Origin: Oscillatoria salina IIICB1
GTDB taxonomy: Bacteria > Cyanobacteriota > Cyanobacteriia > Cyanobacteriales > SIO1D9
NCBI RefSeq assembly: GCF_020144665.1
Contig: NZ_JAAHBQ010000077.1
Location: forward strand, 213 to 39,550
Direction of reading: 5' to 3'
Length of the DNA stretch: 39,338 nucleotides
Shown here: positions 1 to 7,934 of the stretch, one piece after another
How the letters are laid out: the number at the start of each line of letters is the position of its first letter
How positions within the stretch are numbered: the first letter of the stretch is position 1
Made by a program: the position numbers and the translations under genes
Notes under the pieces: model-generated
Told to the model about the DNA's origin: nothing
The model's database searches: none
Seen by the model: the letters and a program-made list of their open reading frames with translations, nothing else

Positions 1-1
1 G

Positions 2-97
2 CCAACTGAATTACAAACTAATTTTGAGCAAGAACTAATCCGGGTAGACGAAAAATTAATTTTAAAATTACATTCAATTTTTCATCAATTTTACTAA
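2..97 (+). CDS. C-terminal end of an unidentified protein (partial)
   Basis: An open frame runs from the window edge to a TAA at 95-97 and encodes about 31 residues ending in LHSIFHQFY. It stops 8 bases before the ackA start on the same strand, so it could be co-transcribed with acetate kinase. Too little is present to assign a family, and no motif is visible. That it is coding at all is an inference from the open frame and the tight spacing. Confidence 0.4.
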   Translation, partial: PTELQTNFEQELIRVDEKLILKLHSIFHQFY

Positions 98-105
98 CTA
101 GATAA

Positions 106-1317
106 ATGAAAATTTTAGTATTGAATGCTGGCTCTAGCAGTCAAAAAAGTTGCCTTTATGAGTTAGAAAAAAAACTGCCTGACTCACCACTAAAACCTCT
201 CTGGGAGGCAAAAATTGACTGGACAAAAAAATCTGGTTTTGCTGTCTTAAAAGTAGAAAATAATCGGGAAAAGTCTTTAGAAAAAGAGTTACCAGGAACG
301 GAAAAAGAAAAGGCGATCGCGCAAATGCTCGATACTCTCTATCAAGGCGAAACTGCCGTCCTCTCTAGTTTACAAGAAATTGACGTAGTAGGACACAGAG
401 TTGTTCACGGTGGATCTCGCTACCGCAAAGCAACAATTGTTACTCCAGAAGTTCAAGCAACAATTAAATCTCTTTTCCCCCTCGCACCAGAACATAATCC
501 GATTAATTTAGAAGGTATTGAAGCTGTCGAAAAAGTTTTACCAAATGTTCGTCAAATTGTTGTTTTTGATACAGCATTTCATGCAGAAATTCCTTTAGCC
601 GCAGCAGTTTATCCACTTCCTTACGAATTTTTCCAGCAAGGAATTCGTCGCTATGGCTTTCATGGAATTAGCCATCAATATTGTTTACAACGCACAGCCC
701 AATTATTAGGAAAAGAAGCCAAATATTTGTCAATTATTACCTGTCATTTGGGTAATGGTTGCTCTCTCGCAGCTATTCGAGATGGCGTTTGTGTCAATAC
801 CACAATGGGTTATACTCCTTTAGAAGGATTGATGATGGGTTCTCGTTCTGGTTCAATCGATCCAGGTATTTTAATTCAGTTAATGCGTTCGGGTTACAAT
901 GCAGAAAAGTTAAATCGCTTGTTGAATAAAGAGTCAGGATTAAAAGGACTTTCTGGTATTAGTGGTGATGTCAGACAAGTCAGCGAAGCCGTTAAAAATG
1001 GTGACGAACAAGCAAAATTAGCTTTTGATGTTTATCTCCATCGCTTACAATTTTATCTTGGCGCAATGTTGTCTTCTTTAGGGAGATTAGATGCTTTAGT
1101 ATTTACTGGTGGTGTAGGAGAAAATAAACCCGAAGTGCGTCAAGCAGGCTGTGAAGGATTATCATTTTTAGGAGTAAAACTCGATTCCGAGAAAAATCAG
1201 ACTTCACCTAAAGATACCGATATTGCGACTGCTGACTCTCCAGTAAAAGTTTTAGTAATTAATACTCAAGAAGATTGGGCGATCGCGCAAGAATGTTGGC
1301 ATTTATGTCAAGATTAA
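106..1317 (+). CDS. ackA: acetate kinase
   Basis: Catalyses reversible phosphate transfer between ATP/acetate and acetyl phosphate in the cytoplasm; in cyanobacteria it serves acetate overflow and fermentation. The 403-residue length is normal. Visible signatures of the acetokinase/ASKHA fold are the N-terminal LVLNAGSSSQK, GHRVVHGG near residue 98, FDTAFH near 155, RRYGFHGISHQY near 182 (catalytic His region), the phosphate-binding CHLGNGCSLAAI, the arginine segment MGSRSGSIDPG near 248, and GGVGEN near 337. The ATG at 106 puts the LVLNAGSSS strand at the very N-terminus as expected. No phosphotransacetylase or phosphoketolase gene is visible in the window. Confidence 0.97.
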   Translation: MKILVLNAGSSSQKSCLYELEKKLPDSPLKPLWEAKIDWTKKSGFAVLKVENNREKSLEKELPGTEKEKAIAQMLDTLYQGETAVLSSLQEIDVVGHRVVHGGSRYRKATIVTPEVQATIKSLFPLAPEHNPINLEGIEAVEKVLPNVRQIVVFDTAFHAEIPLAAAVYPLPYEFFQQGIRRYGFHGISHQYCLQRTAQLLGKEAKYLSIITCHLGNGCSLAAIRDGVCVNTTMGYTPLEGLMMGSRSGSIDPGILIQLMRSGYNAEKLNRLLNKESGLKGLSGISGDVRQVSEAVKNGDEQAKLAFDVYLHRLQFYLGAMLSSLGRLDALVFTGGVGENKPEVRQAGCEGLSFLGVKLDSEKNQTSPKDTDIATADSPVKVLVINTQEDWAIAQECWHLCQD

Positions 1318-1393
1318 TCCGTTTACCAGTTCGATCCGAACTAAGAAAAATTTAAATGGATTAAACTAGATTTAGAATTCCTGAAAAATCCCA

Positions 1394-1768
1394 ATGGCAG
1401 ATTTAACCGGAACTTGGCTAGGTACTTATTGGCAACTAGGTATGCCAACCCGCTTTGAGTTAAGTATAGTTCAAGGTGGTAACACAATTACAGGTAATAT
1501 TTTAGATGACAGTTATTTAGGTGAAGCTTCTCTTTCAGGATCGGTTGTCGGAAGAAATGTTAGTTTTGTCAAACGTTACCTAACTAGTGCGCGACATTCG
1601 ATTAATTACACTGGTACAATTTCTGAAGATGAGAATTTTATCCACGGAAAATGGCAAATAGATAAACGTCATTCCGGGAAGTGGGAAGCGCGTCGCAGTG
1701 GAGAAAATTTGACTGTAGAAATTGAAACTAGCAAAGCTAACCAATTACCTGTTTTAAGCAAAAGTTAG
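1394..1768 (+). CDS. small beta-rich conserved cyanobacterial protein
   Basis: A 124-residue soluble protein with no signal peptide or membrane segment. It begins ADLTGTWLGTYWQ and has alternating hydrophobic strands with repeated Gly-Thr/Gly-Ser turns (GNTITGNI, EASLSGSVVGRNVSF, INYTGTISEDENF, GKWQIDKRHSGKWEA). The pattern resembles a small lipocalin-like or avidin-like beta barrel. I recognise it only as a protein often seen in cyanobacteria without an assigned function. It follows ackA by 76 bases on the same strand and ends at a good terminator, so it may be the last gene of that unit. Confidence 0.8.
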   Translation: MADLTGTWLGTYWQLGMPTRFELSIVQGGNTITGNILDDSYLGEASLSGSVVGRNVSFVKRYLTSARHSINYTGTISEDENFIHGKWQIDKRHSGKWEARRSGENLTVEIETSKANQLPVLSKS

Positions 1769-1775
1769 TAATAGA

Positions 1776-1793
1776 GATGTTCCCGAAAACATC
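1776..1793 (+). terminator. Rho-independent terminator between convergent genes
   Basis: Stem GATGTT (1776-1781) pairs with AACATC (1788-1793) and is followed by CTTTTATTT. It sits between the end of the gene at 1394-1768 and the end of the convergent gene starting at 4343, so it probably ends the ackA-side transcript. Confidence 0.65.
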
Positions 1794-1808
1794 CTTTTAT
1801 TTAGCTTG

Positions 1809-4343
1809 TTACCAACCAACAATAATTTGCCAAAAAGTAGCTGCTAAAACGACGATACCTAAATACTGCGGTAGTAATAATTTAAATGACTGACGGGCAA
1901 TTCTTTGCGTTACCCACATTGAGGTTATTACTCCTGCAATTAAAGTCGTTCCTTGCAAAAAGGCAACCACGGCTGGATGTGCCACTAATACTGGCAAACT
2001 TTCACCATTTAAACCAAAGGTAGCAAAACTAACTGGTAAAATGCGTCCACCTTCGCCTAAACCTAACTTTAAATAATGTGCTAAGTTTGCTGCTAAAACT
2101 AAAGGCAAATATCCGTAAGCTAATTCAAGAAACCTTTTTGGTTTAATTTTGTTAGTTAATTGATAATATCCCTTCATCACCAGATGAACTAGCATCGGGA
2201 AAATTGCAGGTAAACTCAAAGCTGCTATTGCTACTCCAAAATGCGTCCAAAAATTACTTAAATCTAAACTTAAACCAAGTTGAGATTGTATTTCTGGTAA
2301 ACGGTGCAAAAATACTGCATCTAATAACAATAATAACAAGGCTACTTCATAACTGCGCGGTTGATGACTCGTCCATAATTCTATTCCTGGCGGACGTAAA
2401 TTAAACTCAACTGAACGATGGGGACAAGCTTTTAAACAAGTCATGCACAAAACACAATCTCGGTTATCTTGTAATTGGGCAGGATGAGAATATAAAGGAC
2501 AGCCATTGGTTGCCATTCCTTCGCCTTTTTGCGGCCCTCCTTTATAACATTGATAAGTAGTACATTCTGCCGAACAAGTTCCTTGTTGCGCCCGTAATTC
2601 AGTCATCGAAAGTTTAGCGAACATTCCATTCATTCCGCCGATGGGACACAAGTAGCGACACCAAAAACGACGTTCAAAAATTGCGGAAAATATCATTGCC
2701 CCGGCAGTAATTAACAATAGTAAGCAAGCGGAAAGATAAGCTGTATTTTCTAAATCCCACAATTCTTCCCACAATAAAATTAAACTGAATAAGCCGAATA
2801 AAAACCAACCTCCCCATTTTTCTGCGGTTTGCCGAGGCCACTTTTTCAACTGTCGGGGAACCAACCATAAAGAAAGTTTTTGCGTGATTTCGCCGTAAAT
2901 CATAAAGGGACAAATGGCGCACCATAGCCGTCCAACAAAAGGAAAACCAATTAAAACTAGGGGCCACCACCAAGCCCAAAATAAATTCAAGGCGAAGTTT
3001 TTATCTCGTGTTTGGGGACCGAGAAAAAGTAGGGCAACAACGATCGCAAAAGCGGTTAAAGTAAAGCCATAGTTGAGGCGATCGGGCCACCACGGGCTAC
3101 GCAGAAAGTGACGCAAACGAGGATAGTTATTTAAGAGGTTGACGCGGAATTGTTTTTTCTTACTTTGGGAGGGCCAAACTATTTCTTCGGTGAGTTCTTT
3201 TGCGCCTGCTGCTTGGACGATCGCTCTTTGAATTAAGTTTTCTAATTCGCTAAGGTTGTTAGGAAAGTCGTAAGCTTGTAATTGTCTCACGGCTTCTGGT
3301 GTAATCCGAGGTTTTTTGATTCCTTTGGCACGAGAAATTAGACTCAAATAATAAGCCATTTGGTCGGCAATGTCGCTTTTGCGCACTCGCAAGGGCGGAA
3401 CTTTAAGTAATCGTTCGGCGTGGGGATCGATTTCTGGAATCTTTTTCTCAGAAATCATAATAATTCTCGCTTGACTTTCAATAGGTTTAACGTTTTCCCC
3501 AGAACGACTGACTGGTTTGTAAGTCTTAGTTTTGAGTAATTCGGCTATGGGAGAAAGTAATTCTTTGTCTAATTCTTGAATGTTATTTAAGACTAAAGTT
3601 CCTCGATCTAAAGCAGCAATTAAACCAGGTTTTCCGCCGACACGACCGAATAATTCTGCGCCGCTAGCTTGAATTTTACTGCAATCAAGTTTAATTATTG
3701 GTTCGCGTCGATAAGGGGAACCAAAGTGAATTAAGGCGGCGATGTTGTCTTTTCCTAATCCTGGTTCGCCGAAAATTAGCACCGATTGGCGATCGCCGGA
3801 CGCTTGTTTGATTTTTTGGCGTAATCGTACCGCATAGCGACTTTTGCCAACAATTCCCCGTCTGGCTTTGGTGACTAAGTAGGGTCGCAAAATCACCTGA
3901 CGGTCTTGTTCGTAGCTTAATTGAGATGATAATTGAGCTAGTTCTTTGGCTAATTCAGGTGCGAATTTTTGGATGATTTCGGGATATTTTTCACTTAATT
4001 CCTGAAATTTCGCGCCAGGGATTACCCACAACCGACATTCACTGCGGCTGAAGATTGTTCTTTGGACTGGTTGGTTGAAAAGTAGTTCTTGCAGGTGGAT
4101 AATTGCTCCGGGAAGCCAACTAATCGCCCAAGCGTTACTGGTTTGGCTGGTGCGATCGCTCTCTAGCTTTCCTTTTGCTAAAATATACAAATTCTTGACT
4201 GGGGTATCTTCTTTGACGAGAATTTCATCGGCTGAGACGATTTTTTCGGACATGACTTGCGCGATCGCTTCGATAACTTCTTCGCTGAGTACGCTAAATG
4301 CTGTTCTCTCTCGCAGCCAGGTTACTAAATTTGTTAAGCTCAT
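1809..4343 (-). CDS. cNMP-binding / degenerate AAA+ (NtrC-like) / membrane polyferredoxin fusion
   Basis: An 844-residue fusion. Residues 10-135 form a CRP/FNR-type cyclic-nucleotide-binding barrel (VKNLYILAKGKL). Residues 160-380 resemble the AAA+ domain of sigma-54 activators, with Walker A GEPGLGKD at 192-199, PPLRVRKSDI at 316-325 and FPNNLSELENLI at 360-371. From about 425 the protein is NapH/NosR-like: several membrane segments, CxxCP at 475-479, CxxxCP at 562-567, a cysteine group at 590/594/599/615, and a ferredoxin motif C630-x2-C633-x2-C636-x3-C640-P. The GAFTGA loop is missing, Walker B is LVLNNI instead of LxxDE, and the sensor-II Arg position is Ser. No DNA-binding HTH is evident. 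Cyanobacteria lack sigma-54, so I infer a redox-linked membrane sensor or electron-transfer protein rather than an activator. Confidence 0.85.
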   Translation of the reverse strand: MSLTNLVTWLRERTAFSVLSEEVIEAIAQVMSEKIVSADEILVKEDTPVKNLYILAKGKLESDRTSQTSNAWAISWLPGAIIHLQELLFNQPVQRTIFSRSECRLWVIPGAKFQELSEKYPEIIQKFAPELAKELAQLSSQLSYEQDRQVILRPYLVTKARRGIVGKSRYAVRLRQKIKQASGDRQSVLIFGEPGLGKDNIAALIHFGSPYRREPIIKLDCSKIQASGAELFGRVGGKPGLIAALDRGTLVLNNIQELDKELLSPIAELLKTKTYKPVSRSGENVKPIESQARIIMISEKKIPEIDPHAERLLKVPPLRVRKSDIADQMAYYLSLISRAKGIKKPRITPEAVRQLQAYDFPNNLSELENLIQRAIVQAAGAKELTEEIVWPSQSKKKQFRVNLLNNYPRLRHFLRSPWWPDRLNYGFTLTAFAIVVALLFLGPQTRDKNFALNLFWAWWWPLVLIGFPFVGRLWCAICPFMIYGEITQKLSLWLVPRQLKKWPRQTAEKWGGWFLFGLFSLILLWEELWDLENTAYLSACLLLLITAGAMIFSAIFERRFWCRYLCPIGGMNGMFAKLSMTELRAQQGTCSAECTTYQCYKGGPQKGEGMATNGCPLYSHPAQLQDNRDCVLCMTCLKACPHRSVEFNLRPPGIELWTSHQPRSYEVALLLLLLDAVFLHRLPEIQSQLGLSLDLSNFWTHFGVAIAALSLPAIFPMLVHLVMKGYYQLTNKIKPKRFLELAYGYLPLVLAANLAHYLKLGLGEGGRILPVSFATFGLNGESLPVLVAHPAVVAFLQGTTLIAGVITSMWVTQRIARQSFKLLLPQYLGIVVLAATFWQIIVGW

Positions 4344-4361
4344 TTTTGATTTTTAATTAAT

Positions 4362-4392
4362 TTAACTTATTTTTTCCCTTTTGAGTTATAAT
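4362..4392 (+). promoter_or_regulatory. possible promoter for the small membrane ORF at 4420
   Basis: A perfect TATAAT lies at 4387-4392, 28 bases before the ATG at 4420. A poor -35 match (TTAACT, 4362-4367) lies 19 bases upstream. The 76-base gap is shared with the divergent regulator gene starting at 4343. Confidence 0.35.
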
Positions 4393-4419
4393 TATACCTA
4401 ATTTATTTTTGACTGGACA

Positions 4420-4518
4420 ATGACGAACGCGATCGAACCAATTAATTTCTGGGTTCCTCTCAGCTTGCTAGGTTTAATTATTTTAGCGGCAATTTTCTTT
4501 AGCTACAGCAATAAATAA
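4420..4518 (+). CDS. 32-residue single-span membrane peptide
   Basis: An ATG-initiated ORF of 33 codons encoding one hydrophobic helix (WVPLSLLGLIILAAIFFSY) after a short polar N-terminus, ending SNK. Size and design resemble the low-molecular-weight subunits of thylakoid complexes, but the sequence does not match PsbI, PsbM, PsbT, PetG, PetL, PetN or PsaM as I know them. It is divergent from the fused redox regulator at 1809-4343 with a perfect TATAAT ahead of it. Coding status is inferred from the clean hydrophobic helix and that promoter. Function unknown. Confidence 0.5.
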   Translation: MTNAIEPINFWVPLSLLGLIILAAIFFSYSNK

Positions 4519-4532
4519 GCAGATTGATGCTT

Positions 4533-5327
4533 TCAGATCGATACTTCCTCGATTTTATCTACTTCGGTCAGCCAATTTCTACTTTTTTCTATTTCTCGGC
4601 TATCTGCATCTCGCTGACAGCGAAGAGCGAAGTTACAATAATTACACTCGCGACTACTTTCATTAACTTGAGGAAAAGGAATTCCATCATTATTGTAGCG
4701 GTCTAACCACTCATCTAGTTGCTTTAACAACTCAGTTAAATCTTCTCTAGTTTGTTTGTGTTGTTGACTATTGTACCTAAATTTACAACTTTGGGGTTTG
4801 CTTGGTAACTTAACAAACCAATAAGTCAGGGAAATTTGTTCTGGTAAATAAGCAGCAGTTTCTGCTAAAATATAAAGATAAAGACGGGTTTGCCAGTTAT
4901 TGGCTAACTTTTTTTGATTTGGCGGTTGTAAATAAGTTTTCCAGTCAAAAATTTGCGCTTTTTCCCGATCGGTAATTATCAAATCATAAATTACAGTTAA
5001 TAAGTAATCTTTAAATTGCAGAGTACGGCAATGTTCTGCATCTCGCCATTCACTTTCAGCAGGAGTTAAAATTTCCGGAGCAGTGGCAATTAGTGATTTA
5101 AATGAATGTTGAAGTTGCTCATCTTCTATTAATAAAGATTCAATCGGTAAACCTAATTCTCGTTGCTGCATTAACAAGTGAAACTGACTACCCCAACTTT
5201 GCTTTTCTAATTGTTCCGGGCTGACGGGAGAAAGTAATTGTTCCAGGTAAATATGTTGAAATTTACGAGGACAAGTTTCTAATAAATTGAGTTGGCTTTG
5301 AGATAAGCGTAGCGGGGGATCGGACAT
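4533..5327 (-). CDS. PD-(D/E)XK nuclease family protein with Fe-S cysteines (RecB/Cas4-like)
   Basis: A 264-residue cytoplasmic protein. It opens with LSQSQLNLLETCPRKF (Cys19), typical of the RecB/AddB/Cas4 nuclease superfamily. The nuclease core follows: WGSQFH near 45-50, then LIITDREKAQIFDWKTY, which carries the motif II/III acidic residues and the catalytic Lys. A C-terminal ECNYCNFALRC supplies three cysteines that, with Cys19, match the four-cysteine 4Fe-4S arrangement of AddB and Cas4. By family it should cut or trim single-stranded DNA ends. There are no CRISPR repeats, cas genes or recBCD/addAB partners nearby, so Cas4 is not justified as a name. It converges on the small ORF at 4420-4518. 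Confidence 0.85.
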   Translation of the reverse strand: MSDPPLRLSQSQLNLLETCPRKFQHIYLEQLLSPVSPEQLEKQSWGSQFHLLMQQRELGLPIESLLIEDEQLQHSFKSLIATAPEILTPAESEWRDAEHCRTLQFKDYLLTVIYDLIITDREKAQIFDWKTYLQPPNQKKLANNWQTRLYLYILAETAAYLPEQISLTYWFVKLPSKPQSCKFRYNSQQHKQTREDLTELLKQLDEWLDRYNNDGIPFPQVNESSRECNYCNFALRCQRDADSREIEKSRNWLTEVDKIEEVSI

Positions 5328-5407
5328 TGTTTAGTTACCTCAAGTTCGTTAATCTTAATTTAACTGAAAATATTAGTGCATGACCGCAAAATGTTTAATC
5401 AAAATTG

Positions 5408-5426
5408 AGGTGGGTTTTCCCCACCT
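5408..5426 (-). terminator. terminator of the PAP/fibrillin gene
   Basis: AGGTGGG (5408-5414) and CCCACCT (5420-5426) form a 7-bp stem. On the minus strand it is followed by CAATTTTG. It lies 85 bases past the stop of the gene at 5511-6098 and before the nuclease start at 5327. Confidence 0.55.
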
Positions 5427-5510
5427 AGATAAAAGTTTAACCAGATTTAAAGATTTGGCTTTCGGTAATTCGCTCTGAACAAGTATTTAAAACAGCGAAA
5501 ATCACCATAG

Positions 5511-6098
5511 TTATCGGTCTTTAGTTAAAACAAAAACACTGCCTTCATTACCACGTCCAATTCGTAAATCATTGTCTAGATAAGTGAAATCGAGCCAACC
5601 TTGTTGCTCGCGATTTTCGATGTTAAAATCAAGAGGAGGAAACTTTTTACCAGCTTCAATTTGCTTAATAAAATCTCTAGGCGAACTATAGCCAAGAAAT
5701 TTTTGCAGTCCAATAATTGACCGCTCAAACTTAACATTAACCCGCTTGGCAGATACAGGTTCAAAAGTAGCAGCAACCCCCACTAAGCCTTCAAGCAAAG
5801 GTAAACCTCCAAGTTCAGCAAAATTATAAATTCTTGCACCATCAGTACGAATACATTGATAAATTTGACCAGTTTCCAGCAAAGGAATACGATTAAAGCC
5901 CAAAAGTCCCTTACTGGTAGTGTAGAGTAAGCGCCAATCACCTTCAAGCAAATCAAGACTTTCCACAGGTCTGGGTGTAGGATTAAAATCTTCAAGTTGA
6001 GCGATCGCCGCAAGAATAGCCACCTTTTCCAACTCTTTCGCTAGCAAACCACGATTTTTTCCCGCGATCGCTTGCAGTAATTCCTCTTTCTTGCTCAT
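5511..6098 (-). CDS. PAP/fibrillin family protein (plastid-lipid-associated type)
   Basis: A 195-residue protein without a signal peptide. The N-terminal helix (KEELLQAIAGKNRG) is followed by LEGDWRLLYTTSKGLLGF, the hallmark of the PAP/fibrillin fold. Later come IYQCIRTDGARIYNFAEL, VAATFEPVSAKRVNVKFERS and a C-terminal YLDNDLRIGRGNEGSVFVL, all in the usual order. In plants and cyanobacteria these lipocalin-like proteins associate with thylakoids or lipid bodies and are linked to photoprotection and plastoquinone metabolism; the ligand is not known from sequence. Length and start are normal for cyanobacterial members. Confidence 0.9.
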   Translation of the reverse strand: MSKKEELLQAIAGKNRGLLAKELEKVAILAAIAQLEDFNPTPRPVESLDLLEGDWRLLYTTSKGLLGFNRIPLLETGQIYQCIRTDGARIYNFAELGGLPLLEGLVGVAATFEPVSAKRVNVKFERSIIGLQKFLGYSSPRDFIKQIEAGKKFPPLDFNIENREQQGWLDFTYLDNDLRIGRGNEGSVFVLTKDR

Positions 6099-6222
6099 GA
6101 GTTCCTAACCTCTGCAATCTCTTCTCTTTACATAAACTTGGCACGAGATACCAATCAGTTTTCGATAAGTTTTTTAACAATTGACAAGTTAAAATCAATA
6201 ATGTTGTTGTTAGAGTTGCCTT

Positions 6223-6462
6223 ATGTATAATCCTTCCTTACGTCAAGAACCTCGTTACGAACCAGCGTCAGTAATTCCCCTCAAGCAAGAAACCTCGCTG
6301 CTTGACTGGTTAGAATCAGAAGGTCGTCTGATCGCTCGTCAAGATCAAGAAGAAACTGATAACAATGAAGACGAAGAAGAAATCGCGGAATTGATGGATG
6401 TAGAAGATTCCGACGACTACGATATCGATGAGGATGATGAGGATCTTGACGATCTTGATTAA
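6223..6462 (+). CDS. DUF3134 family protein with acidic tail
   Basis: A 79-residue cyanobacterial protein. The conserved part is the N-terminus (MYNPSLRQEPRYEPASVIPL, then SLLDWLESEGRLIARQ), which I recognise as DUF3134. From about residue 44 the chain is almost entirely Asp/Glu (EDEEEIAEL, then YDIDEDDEDLDDLD), giving a strongly acidic, probably disordered tail. Function is unknown; the family belongs to oxygenic phototrophs. The stop is followed at once by a G-rich repeat. Confidence 0.85.
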   Translation: MYNPSLRQEPRYEPASVIPLKQETSLLDWLESEGRLIARQDQEETDNNEDEEEIAELMDVEDSDDYDIDEDDEDLDDLD

Positions 6463-6463
6463 T

Positions 6464-6524
6464 TGGTGAGGAGGGGGCTGGGGAGGAGGGGACTGGGTAT
6501 TGGGGATTGGGGATTGGGGAAAAG
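6464..6524. repeat. G-rich heptad repeat (GGGGATT/GGGGACT units)
   Basis: Tandem, slightly degenerate units of the type GGGGATTGGGGATTGGGG with interspersed GGAGGAGGGGACTGGG. Same module as at 13461, 25471, 30386, 36924 and 37711. It begins just after the DUF3134 stop codon. Confidence 0.8.
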
Positions 6525-6552
6525 TCAATCGAATCAGTTTTTCTTGAGTTAG

Positions 6553-6702
6553 ATGCGATCGCCATTAAAGGCAAAATCGTTGTCGTGCGACCATCGATTC
6601 GACTACACTCTCCTGGTGAAAAAGGGCTATCTTGAGCGCGAAGTCATGAATAAGCAAAACTTTGCCCGATTGAGTGCGATCGCGCCGGAATATAGTAATT
6701 AA
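6553..6702 (+). CDS. possible 49-residue protein upstream of mraY
   Basis: An ATG ORF (ATGCGATCGCC start) ending TAA at 6700-6702. The product is basic and protein-like in composition, with segments CDHRFDYTLLVKKGYLERE and NKQNFARLSAIAPEYSN. No recognised domain, no membrane segment and no strong ribosome-binding site. It lies in the 361-base gap between the DUF3134 gene and mraY on the same strand. I cannot name a family. It could be a genuine small gene or the leftover of a longer one. Confidence 0.35.
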   Translation: MRSPLKAKSLSCDHRFDYTLLVKKGYLEREVMNKQNFARLSAIAPEYSN

Positions 6703-6823
6703 CAACAAGATCGATCTCGTTACTCGCGATCGGGCAAGCGATCGCCCCTTGACTAAAGGGTTAATGGCGATGATAAAGTTTAGCTGGCAAGAAATTTGCG
6801 GTATTTTTTGGTGTGAGAGAATT

Positions 6824-7918
6824 GTGGACGCAAAATTATTTTCCCGAGCAGCATTAAAGCCTTCTGGAGAAGCTTTACTAATCTTACTAGGCTGTCTTTT
6901 GAGCTTATTGGCAGTAATTTTTGATGCCACTGCTGGTCAATTTCTGGGTTACGAAGGTTCAATCAGTTTACCTCTCGTCATTTGTGCTTTGTTAAGTGGC
7001 ATTTCTGGCTATGTAGTTATTCCCATCTTACGCAGGTTGAAAACAGGACAGCACGTTCGCGAGGACGGTCCTCAAACTCACTTGAAAAAAGCAGGCACTC
7101 CGACAATGGGCGGGGTGTTTTTTGTCCCCATAGCAATTTTAGTTGCTTTGTTCTGGACAAAATTTGCCCCCGAAGTAGTTGCTGTTTCGATTGTAACGAT
7201 CGCCTACGCAGCAATAGGTTGGATCGACGACTGGCAAGTTTTGCGCCGCAAGTCGAATAAAGGTATTTCCCCTCGGATGAAACTGCTATTGCAAATCGTT
7301 ACGGCGGTAGTATTTTGTCTTTGGGCTTTTGCGACTCAACCTGCAAGCATTACGACAGTTAATTTACCTGGTAATTTAATTTTGCCCTTGGGACTGTTTT
7401 TTTGGGCAGTAGCTGGCTTTGCGTTAGTTGCAGAAACCAATGCTACCAACTTAACCGATGGTGTAGATGGTTTAGCTGCTGGAACTGGCGCATTAGCTTT
7501 ACTAGGGCTAGGCGCGATCGCTACCTCAACTTCTGGGAGTTTAACTGTTTTTTGTGCTTGTTTGGCTGGTGGCTGTCTCGGCTTTGTTATCCACAACCGT
7601 AACCCAGCAAAAGTATTTATGGGCGATACTGGTTCTTTAGCGATCGGAGGTGCTTTAGCCGCCGTCGGCATTCTCAGCCAAAATTTATGGGGTTTGTTTG
7701 TCGTCAGTGGCATTTTCTTCGTCGAGTCGCTATCAGTAGTTGCTCAAGTAGGCTATTACAAAGCTACCAAAGGACCTGACGGCAAAGGTAAGCGCTTGTT
7801 GAAAATGGCTCCGATTCACCACCATCTCGAACTTAGCGGTTGGTCTGAAACCCAGATAGTAGGCGCTTTTTACCTGATTAACACCGCCCTCGCTGCTTTG
7901 TGTTTGATGTTTTTTTAG
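6824..7918 (+). CDS. mraY: phospho-N-acetylmuramoyl-pentapeptide-transferase
   Basis: Integral membrane enzyme that transfers phospho-MurNAc-pentapeptide from UDP to undecaprenyl phosphate, giving lipid I in peptidoglycan synthesis. Diagnostic segments in order: THLKKAGTPTMGG, the DDW motif in GWIDDWQVLRRKSNKGIS, NATNLTDGVDGLAAG, VFMGDTGSLAIGG, and APIHHHLELSGW near the C-terminus, with about ten hydrophobic helices. The frame stays open upstream with ATGs at 6764 and 6770. I chose the GTG at 6824 because the product then starts (M)DAKLFSRAALKPSGEA, matching the MDAKL start I recall for cyanobacterial MraY and giving 364 residues. Other mur genes are not adjacent, as is common in cyanobacteria. 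Confidence 0.95.
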   Translation: MDAKLFSRAALKPSGEALLILLGCLLSLLAVIFDATAGQFLGYEGSISLPLVICALLSGISGYVVIPILRRLKTGQHVREDGPQTHLKKAGTPTMGGVFFVPIAILVALFWTKFAPEVVAVSIVTIAYAAIGWIDDWQVLRRKSNKGISPRMKLLLQIVTAVVFCLWAFATQPASITTVNLPGNLILPLGLFFWAVAGFALVAETNATNLTDGVDGLAAGTGALALLGLGAIATSTSGSLTVFCACLAGGCLGFVIHNRNPAKVFMGDTGSLAIGGALAAVGILSQNLWGLFVVSGIFFVESLSVVAQVGYYKATKGPDGKGKRLLKMAPIHHHLELSGWSETQIVGAFYLINTALAALCLMFF

Positions 7919-7934
7919 CAAGATTGGCGACTAG

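Noticed and set aside
4533-5327. CRISPR-associated Cas4
   Set aside because: The four-cysteine nuclease pattern fits Cas4, but there are no CRISPR repeats or other cas genes in the window. RecB-like nuclease is the safer name.
6674-6823. Longer MraY starting at 6674, 6764 or 6770
   Set aside because: The GTG at 6824 gives the MDAKL-type N-terminus of cyanobacterial MraY, while the extra residues show no family pattern.
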